Source: Candidatus Baltobacteraceae bacterium (GTDB taxonomy: Bacteria; Vulcanimicrobiota; Vulcanimicrobiia; Vulcanimicrobiales; Vulcanimicrobiaceae). From it: a stretch of 45,934 nucleotides of DNA. Location: positions 1-45,934 of the forward strand of contig DATBTN010000023.1 in the NCBI GenBank assembly GCA_036559195.1, read 5' to 3'. A program made the position numbers and the translations under genes. Every line of letters starts with the position of its first letter. Positions within the stretch are counted from its first letter, which is position 1. The notes below the pieces were generated by a model, which ran no database searches, had not been told where the DNA came from, and was given only the letters and a program-made list of their open reading frames with translations. Positions 7,737 to 15,801 of this stretch are shown one piece after another.

Positions 7737-8216
7737 TCACGATTTCCTCGGCGAAAGCGGAACGCGGTCGCGGTCCCACTCGCGTTCTACGTGTCGTGCT
7801 AGCGCATCGACGAGACGCTGGAGCGTCCGATGCGCGAGAAATCGACCAACGATTGCGTCGAACGCACGCCCGAATGCGCGCAATGGCGGTTCGTACGTGC
7901 CGGAAATCGTCAGCATCGCACCTTGGTAGTGAGGGCGAACGGTCACGAACCCGTCAAAGAGCGGGAACCATGGCCGGCGCGGCGTCCAGGTAAGCTCCAG
8001 CGCATCGTGCCGGCGCACATCGTCTGTAAGGTCGTCAACCGCGCGCGTTCCCGGCTCCACGGCGGCGGCAACGGCCGCAATCGGGGAGATGCTAAATCCG
8101 CGATCCCCTTCAAAAAACGATCCCGAGAATTCGATGACGCCCGAAAAGGGGCAGCGCACCAGCGAGTGAGCTTCGACGGCCCGCGAATTCCGTTGGAGGG
8201 CATCTGCATGAACCAT
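7737..8216 (-). CDS. SRPBCC/START-like protein of unknown function
   Basis: A 159-residue protein without signal peptide. The pattern RPHYQGAMLTISGTYEPPLRAFGRAFDAIVGRFLAHRTLQRLVDALARHVE resembles the C-terminal strand and long closing helix of SRPBCC lipid- or ligand-binding folds. The N-terminal half (FSGVIEFSGSFFEGDRGFSI) would form the first strands. ATG 8216 follows AAAAGGAAAA. It is directly upstream of the NirK-like gene and probably cotranscribed with it. A role in handling a hydrophobic ligand is a guess from the fold. Confidence 0.7.
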   Translation of the reverse strand: MVHADALQRNSRAVEAHSLVRCPFSGVIEFSGSFFEGDRGFSISPIAAVAAAVEPGTRAVDDLTDDVRRHDALELTWTPRRPWFPLFDGFVTVRPHYQGAMLTISGTYEPPLRAFGRAFDAIVGRFLAHRTLQRLVDALARHVEREWDRDRVPLSPRKS

Positions 8217-8280
8217 TGCGTTTTCCTTTTCATGCCCCTTCGCCGGGCTGCGCCACTACTCCGCGCCGCTACGGCGCGAT

Positions 8281-8328
8281 AAAAAGAACACCCGATGATG
8301 GTGGAGGCCATCATCGGGTGTTCTTTTT
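8281..8328. terminator. Perfect bidirectional intrinsic terminator
   Basis: A 21-bp perfect stem (8281-8301 with 8308-8328) with a 6-base loop. The stem starts with AAAAAGAACACCC and ends with GGGTGTTCTTTTT, so both strands have a T-run. It lies 64 bases upstream of the SRPBCC-like gene. It would stop minus-strand transcription coming from the small ORF at 8454-8615. Confidence 0.85.
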
Positions 8329-8351
8329 GCACTCTACGAGGTTAGGAGTCG

Positions 8352-8389
8352 AACGGGCGGATCCGGTGGAGGACGTTTCCGCCCGTTTT
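8352..8389 (+). terminator. Hairpin with T-run, terminator-like
   Basis: AACGGGCGGA (8352-8361) pairs with TCCGCCCGTT (8378-8387) across a 16-base loop, followed by TT on the plus strand only. No plus-strand gene enters from the left, so on the minus strand it may simply be a 3' hairpin of the 53-codon gene's transcript. Confidence 0.5.
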
Positions 8390-8453
8390 CATCACGCATT
8401 CGTAGTATGCGTGTGAAATCTTAGGCCCGGCTGTAAAAGAGCTTAAGTTTTGC

Positions 8454-8615
8454 TTAATTCCAGCTCTTGATGATGCCGGACGAGCTGTTGACTTTTGGTC
8501 CCCAGCCGCCGAACGTGCCGGTGCTCACCGTCGTGATGACGTGCGTGAACGTTATCGTCGGCCGTTCTTGTTTATCGGTCGCTTGCGAAGCTTGCGGCTT
8601 CGATGCGGTACTCAC
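8454..8615 (-). CDS. 53-residue GWGPKV-motif peptide (unannotated small gene)
   Basis: A short frame that starts GTG at 8615, with AGAAAAGGG placed 7-8 bases before it, and stops at TAA 8456-8454. The N-terminal half is polar and lacks hydrophobic stretches (MSTASKPQASQATDKQERPT). The middle is beta-like (ITFTHVITTV). The end is STGTFGGWGPKV followed by NSSSGIIKSWN. The segment G-x-F-x-GWGPKV recurs in the 39-residue peptide at 15664-15783. There is no signal peptide, so it could be a leader-core precursor or signalling peptide. It lies downstream of the MFS exporter on the same strand, ahead of two hairpins, in a stretch with lower GC. I know no family for it. Confidence 0.6.
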   Translation of the reverse strand: MSTASKPQASQATDKQERPTITFTHVITTVSTGTFGGWGPKVNSSSGIIKSWN

Positions 8616-8747
8616 AGTTTTACCCTTTTCTTTTTGTTATTACGCGGAACGCAACACCCTGCGCTCCGTTTCTCAGACTACACCCGTTACTACGCGGCAC
8701 ATATGATTTTTGTTTCATGCGACGTTTCTCACACGATCGTACGCGTG

Positions 8748-8765
8748 CAATCGTTATAACGATTG
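8748..8765. promoter_or_regulatory. Perfect 18-bp palindrome, operator-like
   Basis: CAATCGTTATAACGATTG reads the same on both strands. It lies between the MFS gene end and the 53-codon gene, 133 bases before its GTG, in an AT-richer stretch where nothing else is coded (8616-8795). The size and symmetry suit a TetR- or LysR-type dimer site. A weaker dyad, CACCGTGA (8773-8780) with TCACGGTG (8796-8803), follows. Confidence 0.5.
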
Positions 8766-8795
8766 TTCAGCGCACCGTGAAAGAAAGTGTCATAC

Positions 8796-10286
8796 TCACG
8801 GTGTTTTACCGCGTATCGCGACCAGGCTAATAACCGCACCGACGCCGGCAAACACCGCGCACGCAAGTGCGACGAAAACGAACCCGTCCGCATACGCGCT
8901 GCGGACGATGATGCCGAGGCGCGGGTCGGTAAACCGGGCGGCGGAGAGGCGAATGCGTTGCGCGTCGATTGCGGAGCGCTGGACGCGAGTGAGATGCGCC
9001 GCGTTCGCGCGCCGATCGAGTCCGGCGTTGAACCCTTGCCAGAGCACCGCGCCGAGGGCCGCGACGGCGAGCAGTCCGGCGATGCGCGAAACGGCGCTAT
9101 TGATTCCCGAAGCCGTCCCCATGCGCTCTTGCGAGACCGAATCCATCACCGTCGTCGTGAGCGGCGCGACGATGATCCCCATGCCGACGCCGAGCAGCGC
9201 GATCGCCGGGAAGAAACTGCTCCAATAGCTGACGTTCCGTTCGAGCAGGCCGAATGCGATAAAAGCGACCGTCATGACGAGCGTTCCCGCCGCCAGCATG
9301 GCGCGCGGCCCGAAACGCGGCAGCATCGCCCCCGCGGGTCTCGAAAGAACGAAAAGCACCAGGACGAACGGCAGCATGCCGAGACCGGTCGCGGTGGCGC
9401 TGTACCCGTGGACTTGAATCATGAGAAACGGAAGAAAGTAGAGCGAGCCGCCGAGCGCCGCGTAGACGAGCAACGTTACCGCGTTAACCCCCGCAAACGT
9501 CGACGACGCAAAGAGCGCGAGCGGAACGATTGGATTGTGCGCCCGGCGTTCGACGAAGAAGAATGCCGCGAGGGCTAACGCGCCGCCGCACATCGCAAGA
9601 ATCACGCGCGGCGAACTCCACGATTCGAGTGGCGCCACGATCAAGGCGTAGACGACTCCGGCCAGACCGGCGGTCACCAAAACCGAGCCCGGCAGGTCGA
9701 GCGCTCCGCGAGCTTGGGTATCGCGACTCTCGTCCACCGCGTGCAGGGTTGCGCCGAGGACGATCGCTGCGAGCGGGACGTTGATGAAGTAGACCGCCCG
9801 CCAGCTGAAGTGATCGACCAATACGCCGCCAAGCACGGGGCCGATCGTCGTAGCGATCGCGGTCAGCGCCGACCACGTGCCGATCGCCGCGCCGCGCTCC
9901 TCACCCTCGAAATGAGCGCTCAACAACGCGAGACTCGCGGGCGCGAGCAGCATACCGCCGATACCCTGAAGCACGCGCGCGGCAATGGCCACGTTCATGC
10001 TCGATGCCAGCCCGCACCAAATCGATGCGAGCGTGAAGATCGCGACGCCGATGAGGAAGACTCGCCGGCGTCCGTAGCGATCGCCGAGCGCGCCGCCCAA
10101 GAGCATCAGCGCGCCGAGCGCGATGGCATAGGCTTCGACGATCCATTGCGCGTCGCTGGCGCTTGCGTGAAATTGTTCTTGCATCGCCGGCAACGCCAGC
10201 GAGACGACCGTGCCGTCCACGAAGACGAGACTCGATCCTAAGATCGTCGCGAGCAAAATCCAAAATCGCCCCCGTCGCGCCGTCAT
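8796..10286 (-). CDS. MFS drug exporter, DHA2 family (EmrB/QacA type)
   Basis: A 496-residue inner-membrane proton antiporter with about 14 membrane helices. Motif A is GDRYGRRRVFLIG after helix 2, and the DHA2 motif C region is GPVLGGVLVDHFSWRAVYFINVP. LVFVDGTVVSLALPAM in helix 1 is the D1 motif of this family. I take ATG 10286; GTG 10295 is also in frame. It starts 27 bases behind the DUF5916 gene and is probably cotranscribed with it. Substrates are likely amphipathic drugs or a natural product. The 53-residue GWGPKV peptide gene lies 180 bases downstream on the same strand. Confidence 0.92.
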   Translation of the reverse strand: MTARRGRFWILLATILGSSLVFVDGTVVSLALPAMQEQFHASASDAQWIVEAYAIALGALMLLGGALGDRYGRRRVFLIGVAIFTLASIWCGLASSMNVAIAARVLQGIGGMLLAPASLALLSAHFEGEERGAAIGTWSALTAIATTIGPVLGGVLVDHFSWRAVYFINVPLAAIVLGATLHAVDESRDTQARGALDLPGSVLVTAGLAGVVYALIVAPLESWSSPRVILAMCGGALALAAFFFVERRAHNPIVPLALFASSTFAGVNAVTLLVYAALGGSLYFLPFLMIQVHGYSATATGLGMLPFVLVLFVLSRPAGAMLPRFGPRAMLAAGTLVMTVAFIAFGLLERNVSYWSSFFPAIALLGVGMGIIVAPLTTTVMDSVSQERMGTASGINSAVSRIAGLLAVAALGAVLWQGFNAGLDRRANAAHLTRVQRSAIDAQRIRLSAARFTDPRLGIIVRSAYADGFVFVALACAVFAGVGAVISLVAIRGKTP

Positions 10287-10312
10287 GGGGCTCACAACCG
10301 CGGCCCGAATCC

Positions 10313-12565
10313 TCAGGTTCCGGTATCGCCCCCAAAATGGAAGATGTATTTGGCGATGACGCGGTCGAGGGTCGTATAGCTGGCGGGGGTTCCGAAGTTA
10401 ACGAAGAGCTCGTTACCATTGACGAAGCGCCGATGAAATGCAAAGGCGACGTTGGTTCCGGGCCGCGGTACGAAACCGCCCAAGCCGTTAACGCTGCGCA
10501 GGGAGAGCGTGAGGTTCGTATCGGCGCCTAGCTGCGCGCCGATCGATACCCGCCGCAGCCATTGCGAATCGAGCGCGCCGGTCGCGAGCGAGCGTTCGTA
10601 GCTGCCGTCGTACTCGAGGCCCAACGAGAGAATTCGCCCGATCGGGCGCGAGGTGCTCAACGTGTACAGATGCAGATTATTGTCCCCGAAGCGGCCGTAG
10701 TTGACCGACGCATCGATGGGCGTGGGGGTGCCGTCGCGGTAGCCGACTGGGATAGCCATGAGATTAAATGCCACGTCGCGTCCGCAGAAGTACGACGGAA
10801 AACCCGTAAAGAACGTTCGCGGTAAGGCCGGATCGGCACAGGTCGTATGCGCCCCCGCCGGATCGAGGATCGAATAGCTGCGTAACTCGCTAATCGTCGG
10901 TCCGGCACCGTTGATCGAGAACCCGTTCTTGAAGGTCGCGTTGAAAAACGCGCCGGCGTCGGCCTGATGGACGGCGCCCGACCGATCGAGATAGCGGTCC
11001 GCCGTCATGAAGAGCGTATAGTTCTTCACCTGCGGCGTCGTGCCGACGAAATTCACATATCCGCCGAACCCGCGAATATCCGAGTTGGTCGTGAAACCGT
11101 CGAGCGGATTGTAATTCGGCGAGAGGTCGGCGTAGCCGAGATTGACTTCGTAGTTCGGTTTATGAACGTCCACGAAACCGTTGCTGCTGGCGGCAACGCC
11201 CTGCGGCACCCACGAACCGCGCTCGATTGCGTGATCCACCCCGTAGACGAGGCCGGTCTTGTTGTTGCGTCCGCCCACGCCGAATTCGGTGGTGGCGTCA
11301 TCGCCGAACGAACTGTGATGTGCGAGCACGCCGTCGGCCCAGTAGAGAAAGGTGCGATCCGGCAGCGAGTGTTTGTATCCGTAGGCCGTGTCGTCGAACG
11401 TATTGCCGGTCGTTTGATCGTAGCCGCGAAAATTCAGCACGCCGAAGGACTGTCGTCCGAACGTGCCTTCAATTTTTTCACCCCGATCGAACGGTCCGAC
11501 GCCGGGCGAATAAAAGACCGAGTTTTGCGGGCCGAGGAAGCCGCCCAGGGGCACGCTGTTGGCGTTGATGAAGGTCGCGCCTTGCGAGAAGAACGGCCGG
11601 TACTCTTGGAGGTTTCGCCGGAACTCTTGCGGGGCGATCGTCTGCTGATCGATTTCGACGTTCGAAAAATCCGGACTGAGCGTGCCAACGAAGTTGATCG
11701 TGTTGGTCAGCGGTACGCTCAGGTCCACGCCGGCCGTGCGCACGGTCTGGTACCGAAACGAGCCGTCGGCCTGCGCGAATTGCGAGCGGTCGAACCCGGC
11801 GCTCTCGAGCCCGTAGATCTCCGCCCGCGGTTTCGGCCGCGCCGCTTTTCCGCGCCCGCCGAGCGTCAGGCCTTCCCACGCCGGCCAGAAGCGAGCGTCG
11901 GCGAATTGCGGCCAGGCGTTGCCGACCGGGCCGTCCTGCATGATGCCGTTGTAGGCCCAGGTATAGTGCTCGCCAACGGCCGCGAGATTCCGCAGGAAGT
12001 TGATGCGCCAGGTCTGAGGCGAGCCCGTGTGGATGCGTAGGGCGTCGAGCGGGATGATCAGCACGGCGTCCCAGGCGCCGCCATGGATGCTTCCCGTTGC
12101 GATCCAGGCGGGCCGGTAGCGCGCGTTCTCGCTTGCCTGCTCGTAACGAACCCCGCGCGGCGTGGCCTCGAAGAAGTAGCTCTGCGATCCGTTTCCGCTC
12201 GTATCGATGCCGATTCCAACGAAATCGTCGAGGCCGAAGCCGACGTCGTTGGTGGTCTGAGTCGCGACGATTGGGGTGCCCGCCTGTTCGCAGTGAAACC
12301 CGACGTAGAGATACCGGTCGTCGTACTCAAGCGAGACGGTGGTCGTATGGCCGGCCGCCGCGCGCGTAGTGAGATTTTCGAAGCCGCCCTTGAGGTCTAC
12401 CCGACCGGCCGCCCAGGCCGGATCGGCCTGCGCCGGATCGGCCGGCAAGGGGTGCGCGGCCTTGACGCCCGCGAATTGGGTAGCGTCCGACGCGAAGGCT
12501 CCCGCCCGGACGGTGAAACCGAGAACCAGTACGGCCGTAGTTAGAAGAGACAAGATCGATCGCAT
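10313..12565 (-). CDS. DUF5916 / CBM9-like outer-membrane beta-barrel protein
   Basis: A 750-residue surface protein with a signal peptide (MRSILSLLTTAVLVLGFTVRAGAFA). Residues about 30-230 form a carbohydrate-binding-module-9-like domain (VSLEYDDRYLYVGFHCE, DDFVGIGIDT). Next comes the DUF5916 hallmark TLSPDFSNVEIDQQTI...EYRPFFSQG, and then a beta-barrel of alternating strands to the C-terminus. Related proteins sit beside TonB transporters or act as sugar or peptide binders, but the ligand is unknown. ATG 12565 has no ribosome site; a -10-like TAGACT (12579-12574) lies 8 bases before it, so the mRNA may be leaderless. The regulator at 12644 is divergent. Confidence 0.85.
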   Translation of the reverse strand: MRSILSLLTTAVLVLGFTVRAGAFASDATQFAGVKAAHPLPADPAQADPAWAAGRVDLKGGFENLTTRAAAGHTTTVSLEYDDRYLYVGFHCEQAGTPIVATQTTNDVGFGLDDFVGIGIDTSGNGSQSYFFEATPRGVRYEQASENARYRPAWIATGSIHGGAWDAVLIIPLDALRIHTGSPQTWRINFLRNLAAVGEHYTWAYNGIMQDGPVGNAWPQFADARFWPAWEGLTLGGRGKAARPKPRAEIYGLESAGFDRSQFAQADGSFRYQTVRTAGVDLSVPLTNTINFVGTLSPDFSNVEIDQQTIAPQEFRRNLQEYRPFFSQGATFINANSVPLGGFLGPQNSVFYSPGVGPFDRGEKIEGTFGRQSFGVLNFRGYDQTTGNTFDDTAYGYKHSLPDRTFLYWADGVLAHHSSFGDDATTEFGVGGRNNKTGLVYGVDHAIERGSWVPQGVAASSNGFVDVHKPNYEVNLGYADLSPNYNPLDGFTTNSDIRGFGGYVNFVGTTPQVKNYTLFMTADRYLDRSGAVHQADAGAFFNATFKNGFSINGAGPTISELRSYSILDPAGAHTTCADPALPRTFFTGFPSYFCGRDVAFNLMAIPVGYRDGTPTPIDASVNYGRFGDNNLHLYTLSTSRPIGRILSLGLEYDGSYERSLATGALDSQWLRRVSIGAQLGADTNLTLSLRSVNGLGGFVPRPGTNVAFAFHRRFVNGNELFVNFGTPASYTTLDRVIAKYIFHFGGDTGT

Positions 12566-12643
12566 CGTGTATGAGTCTAACCGCAAACCGCGAACGACCG
12601 TCTTGAGAAATCCATCAAAAAAACGATAAAGCTGAGGCGCTCC

Positions 12644-14083
12644 ATGAGCATCTACGAATTCGGTCCTTTTCGATTAGACGCGCAGCGATTGTTGCTCGTT
12701 CACCAAGGCGATCCGCTCGCTTTGGGCCCGAAAGTCGTGGAGACGCTCCTCGCGCTCGTCGAGCATCCGGGCGACGTGCTTTCCAAAACTGAATTGCTCG
12801 ATCGCGTTTGGCCCGATGGTTTTGTCGAAGAAGCAAATCTCGCGCAAAACATCTACGTCATTCGCAAAACACTCAAATCGCTGTGGGCATTCGACGCGAT
12901 CGCCACGGTTCCGCGTCGCGGCTATCGGTTCGTGGCACCCGTTAGTTCCGTAGAGCGCACCGAGGCGCGCGCGCCCGAACCCGAACTGCCGGTCGTAAAA
13001 AAAGCCGATCCGGCGCCGCTTCGCCGATACGCATTCGCCGCGCTGGCGCTGGTCGTGGCGGGCCTCGTGACGCTCGGCGGTTTGGCCGTCGGCCATGCCC
13101 GCAGCAACGGCTACGTGCAGCCGACCCTCTCCGCCGACGGCGCGCGATTGTATGCAATGGGCCGCTATTACTGGAACCTGCGCACGCGAACCGGCGTGCG
13201 AACCAGCTTGCGTTACTTCGCCAACGTCACCAAGACCGATCCACGCAACGCGCTTGGCTATGCGGCGCTGGCGGATGCGAATGCGATCGTCGGCGACTAT
13301 GGATACGGCACGCGCTCGCACGCGTTCTATCTCCAAAAGGCTCGAGCGTTTGCCGACCGCGCGTTGGCGGTCGACAATCGCTCCGCGCAGGCGCACGCAT
13401 CGCTCGGCCTGATCGACGATCGGCTAATGAAGGGCGACGACGCGCAGCGGGAATACCGTGCCGCCATCGCGCTGGACCCCGACTACGCGCCGGCGCACCA
13501 GTGGTACGGCATCTCCCTGTTGATACAAGGGCGCAGCGATCTCGCGTACGAGCAACTCACGACCGCATCGAAACTCGATCCGCTTTCGGTCGCTACCATC
13601 GATTGGCTGGCGCAAGCGGCGTATTTGACGCGGCACTACGGCCCGGCGATTGCCTACGCGCATCAAACCCTCGATCTCTCGCCGCAGCGCCTCGACGCCT
13701 ACGAAGTGATGGGCTTGGCGTATGAAGCGAAGGGCCAGTACGCGCAGGCCGTCGGCGCATACAAGACCTTCGGCAGGCTCGCGCGGCAGCGCAGCGAAGC
13801 GGCGGCGCTTCTGGCGCACACGTATGCGGCGATGCACCGTTTTAGCGACGCGCGCGCGGAGCTAAAGATCGCGCAGTCCGCCGTCGGCGGTCGCGCCGGT
13901 GCCGATCCGGAAGACGTCGTGATGGCGTTTATCGCGATGGGGCAGCGCGACGAAGCGCTTCGATTGTTAGAGAACGAGACGCGCCGCTATCGCGACGACA
14001 AGGCGCTCATCGCTTTGGATCCGCGCATGGATCCGGTGCGAGGCGACTCGCGCTTTCGTGCCTACACGGAGAACCCGGCCTAG
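12644..14083 (+). CDS. ToxR/CadC-like membrane regulator with TPR sensor
   Basis: A 479-residue protein. Residues 1-100 are an OmpR/PhoB-type winged helix (FGPFRLDAQRLLLV, then LLDRVWPDGFVEEANLAQNIYVIRKTL and TVPRRGYRFVAPV). One membrane helix lies at about 128-150. The remainder is periplasmic tetratricopeptide repeats (YAALADANAIVGDYGY, ALDPDYAPAHQWYGISLL, YEVMGLAYEAKGQYAQAV). This layout resembles CadC/ToxR, which bind DNA while anchored in the membrane. It has no phospho-acceptor domain. It is divergent from the DUF5916-MFS operon and is its most likely regulator, by position only. CTGAGGCG precedes ATG 12644. Confidence 0.88.
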   Translation: MSIYEFGPFRLDAQRLLLVHQGDPLALGPKVVETLLALVEHPGDVLSKTELLDRVWPDGFVEEANLAQNIYVIRKTLKSLWAFDAIATVPRRGYRFVAPVSSVERTEARAPEPELPVVKKADPAPLRRYAFAALALVVAGLVTLGGLAVGHARSNGYVQPTLSADGARLYAMGRYYWNLRTRTGVRTSLRYFANVTKTDPRNALGYAALADANAIVGDYGYGTRSHAFYLQKARAFADRALAVDNRSAQAHASLGLIDDRLMKGDDAQREYRAAIALDPDYAPAHQWYGISLLIQGRSDLAYEQLTTASKLDPLSVATIDWLAQAAYLTRHYGPAIAYAHQTLDLSPQRLDAYEVMGLAYEAKGQYAQAVGAYKTFGRLARQRSEAAALLAHTYAAMHRFSDARAELKIAQSAVGGRAGADPEDVVMAFIAMGQRDEALRLLENETRRYRDDKALIALDPRMDPVRGDSRFRAYTENPA

Positions 14084-14099
14084 CGCGTCGAGCGAGCCG

Positions 14100-15551
14100 T
14101 CATTTCATTCGCGCCAGGACCCGTTCGTTCTTAATCAAGCGAGTTCCGGAGAGTTTGTCGTGCAGGTAGACGCGCGAGAACGGGCTGAGCGGAATGATGA
14201 TCCAGAAGAACAGCGTGGCGACGACGTAGCGCCAGATGGTCTGCCACGGCAACGGCTTGCCGAAATCGCGACGGACGACGCGCAGCCCCGAGATCATCAT
14301 CCCCGGCGTCTGCCCGACGATCGCAACGAGCAAAATAAAATACAGCGGCATGAGTGCGGGACCCGTGACCGCATGGACGATCGCCGGAACTTGCAGCCAG
14401 CCGATGTGCCATGCATCGCTCGGCTTGGCGGTGTCCTTTACGATCACGCCGTTTGGGCCAACGATGACCGGACCCAGATCTGCGGTCTGCGAACTCGTCG
14501 AACGGGCGTGTTTGGCGGTCGAGGTCGTGGCCGGTGCCTCGGTTTGTTCGTGACGCACTTGCGTGATGCCCGAGCCGACGGTCTGCACGAGCGCCAAAAC
14601 GACGATCGAGTCGACGGCGAAGGCCGCCAGCCGCCGCCACCAACCCGCGCAATCCTTGCGCTCGACGCGAAGCGCGCCGGTTTGTGGGAGCGCCGGCGGC
14701 TCCTCCGGCGTCTCGCGCAAGAACCACTCTTCGTGAACGCGATAGAGATGCGAATCGATAAACCAGCGCATGGCGTCGATTCGGTGCGTGGCATACGGCA
14801 TGGCTCCTAGCCACTCGCCCCAGCGCAGCACTTGATCGGCCATAACGTCGCGGTGCTGCTCGGCAAAACGAGCGTAGTCGATCTTCCGGCCGAACTTACT
14901 AAACGACGCGATCGCGATGGCACGCATCGCGGCGTCGAGCGATCCGCAGCACAGCAAACCGACGCGATCGCACGTCAATTCGGCACGGCGCAGAAACGCG
15001 CCGAAGATGACGGCCACGATCGGATTTTCGTTCCCGTTAACCGAGAGCAGCGAGGTAAAACGCGTGTGTCCCGATGCGATGTGGCCGAGCTCGCGCCCGA
15101 TCATAAACGTCATCTCGTCATCGCGAAAGTGTTCGATCCAGGTTGAAGAGATGATGAGCGAATACGGTTCGCCGAGTCCGACCGCAACGACGGGCACGAG
15201 ATAGTCCTCACGCACGAAGACCATCGGTAGCGGCAACTCCAAAGCCGCCGCGCAGCGCTTCACTATGCCGAAGAGTTCGGGGTACTGCGCCTCGTGAATT
15301 CGCACGCTGCTGCCCACGAGCCGGCCGCGCGCGAGCGTCAGATAGAGCATCGCACCTACGAGGAAGAGCGCTACCTGCGAGATGCCGAGTTCCTCGTGAA
15401 TGAAGAAGCCGATCAGCCCGGCCGCGGGCAGCGCCAGCAGCAGCGTAACGACGAAGGCGGTGCGCTCGCCGCGAAAGACGAGCGAGGCCGGACCCGAGAA
15501 AAGCTCGCGCACGTTAGGCTTCTCACGGCTCCGAGCGCTCGTTTCCTTCAT
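14100..15551 (-). CDS. M48-like metallopeptidase fused to an RDD membrane domain, HExxH altered
   Basis: A 483-residue membrane protein. Two helices (about 33-75) precede an M48 (HtpX/Ste24-like) domain with FMIGRELGHIASGH. The zinc motif reads R153-E-L-G-H157 where HExxH is expected. The third ligand region ELTCDR (from E191) is kept. Residues 300-480 form an RDD domain (WWRRLAAFAVDSIVVLALV, VGQTPGMMISGLRVV) with three more helices. A GRELGHI variant of M48 exists widely, so the change may be a family trait; catalysis with one histidine missing is doubtful. The gene is divergent from the GntR/ABC operon promoter. Confidence 0.82.
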   Translation of the reverse strand: MKETSARSREKPNVRELFSGPASLVFRGERTAFVVTLLLALPAAGLIGFFIHEELGISQVALFLVGAMLYLTLARGRLVGSSVRIHEAQYPELFGIVKRCAAALELPLPMVFVREDYLVPVVAVGLGEPYSLIISSTWIEHFRDDEMTFMIGRELGHIASGHTRFTSLLSVNGNENPIVAVIFGAFLRRAELTCDRVGLLCCGSLDAAMRAIAIASFSKFGRKIDYARFAEQHRDVMADQVLRWGEWLGAMPYATHRIDAMRWFIDSHLYRVHEEWFLRETPEEPPALPQTGALRVERKDCAGWWRRLAAFAVDSIVVLALVQTVGSGITQVRHEQTEAPATTSTAKHARSTSSQTADLGPVIVGPNGVIVKDTAKPSDAWHIGWLQVPAIVHAVTGPALMPLYFILLVAIVGQTPGMMISGLRVVRRDFGKPLPWQTIWRYVVATLFFWIIIPLSPFSRVYLHDKLSGTRLIKNERVLARMK

Positions 15552-15569
15552 CGTCTCGAGCGGAGGGGC

Positions 15570-15612
15570 TTGACGGCCGCATAAATCATGCTATTATACT
15601 AGTGTACTAGTA
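15570..15612 (+). promoter_or_regulatory. Promoter and operator-like dyad of the small-peptide/GntR/ABC operon
   Basis: -35 TTGACG (15570-15575) and -10 TATTAT (15592-15597) with a 16-base spacer. The dyad TACTAG-TGTA-CTAGTA (15597-15612) overlaps the expected start point near 15604. YtrA-type GntR repressors bind such sites at their own promoters, so the GntR protein encoded downstream is the likely ligand. It is the only strong promoter upstream of 15664. Confidence 0.75.
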
Positions 15613-15663
15613 CAACAGCACGTTGGTATGAAGTACGGGATGGTTTTTGAAAGAGGTTCAGCC

Positions 15664-15783
15664 ATGACGACCCTACGCCCATATAACCCGACCCCAGCTC
15701 TAGCGAACGAGCCGCGCCGGCCGGTGCTCCCGCTCGATCGCCCGCAAAGCGGTCTCTTCCTTGGCTGGGGACCCAAGGTCTAG
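15664..15783 (+). CDS. 39-residue GWGPKV-motif peptide, first gene of a GntR/ABC operon (unannotated small gene)
   Basis: The frame reads MTTLRPYNPTPALANEPRRP, then VLPLDRPQSGLFLGWGPKV, and stops at TAG 15783. GAAAGAGG lies 7 bases before ATG 15664; an in-frame ATG at 15628 has no ribosome site but would give 51 residues. The gene begins about 60 bases behind a good promoter and ends 18 bases before the GntR gene, so it leads the operon. It is rich in proline and arginine with no signal peptide. Its last ten residues match G-x-F-x-GWGPKV of the peptide at 8454-8615; within GWGPKV both base differences are silent. A role as ABC substrate, signal or regulatory leader is open. Confidence 0.65.
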   Translation: MTTLRPYNPTPALANEPRRPVLPLDRPQSGLFLGWGPKV

Positions 15784-15801
15784 CCGGTCGAGGAAGCGCA
15801 G

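Noticed and set aside
8467..8830. Three plus-strand frames of 72-79 codons in the low-GC island
   Set aside because: No ribosome sites and no protein-like patterns; the minus-strand 53-codon frame explains part of the region better.
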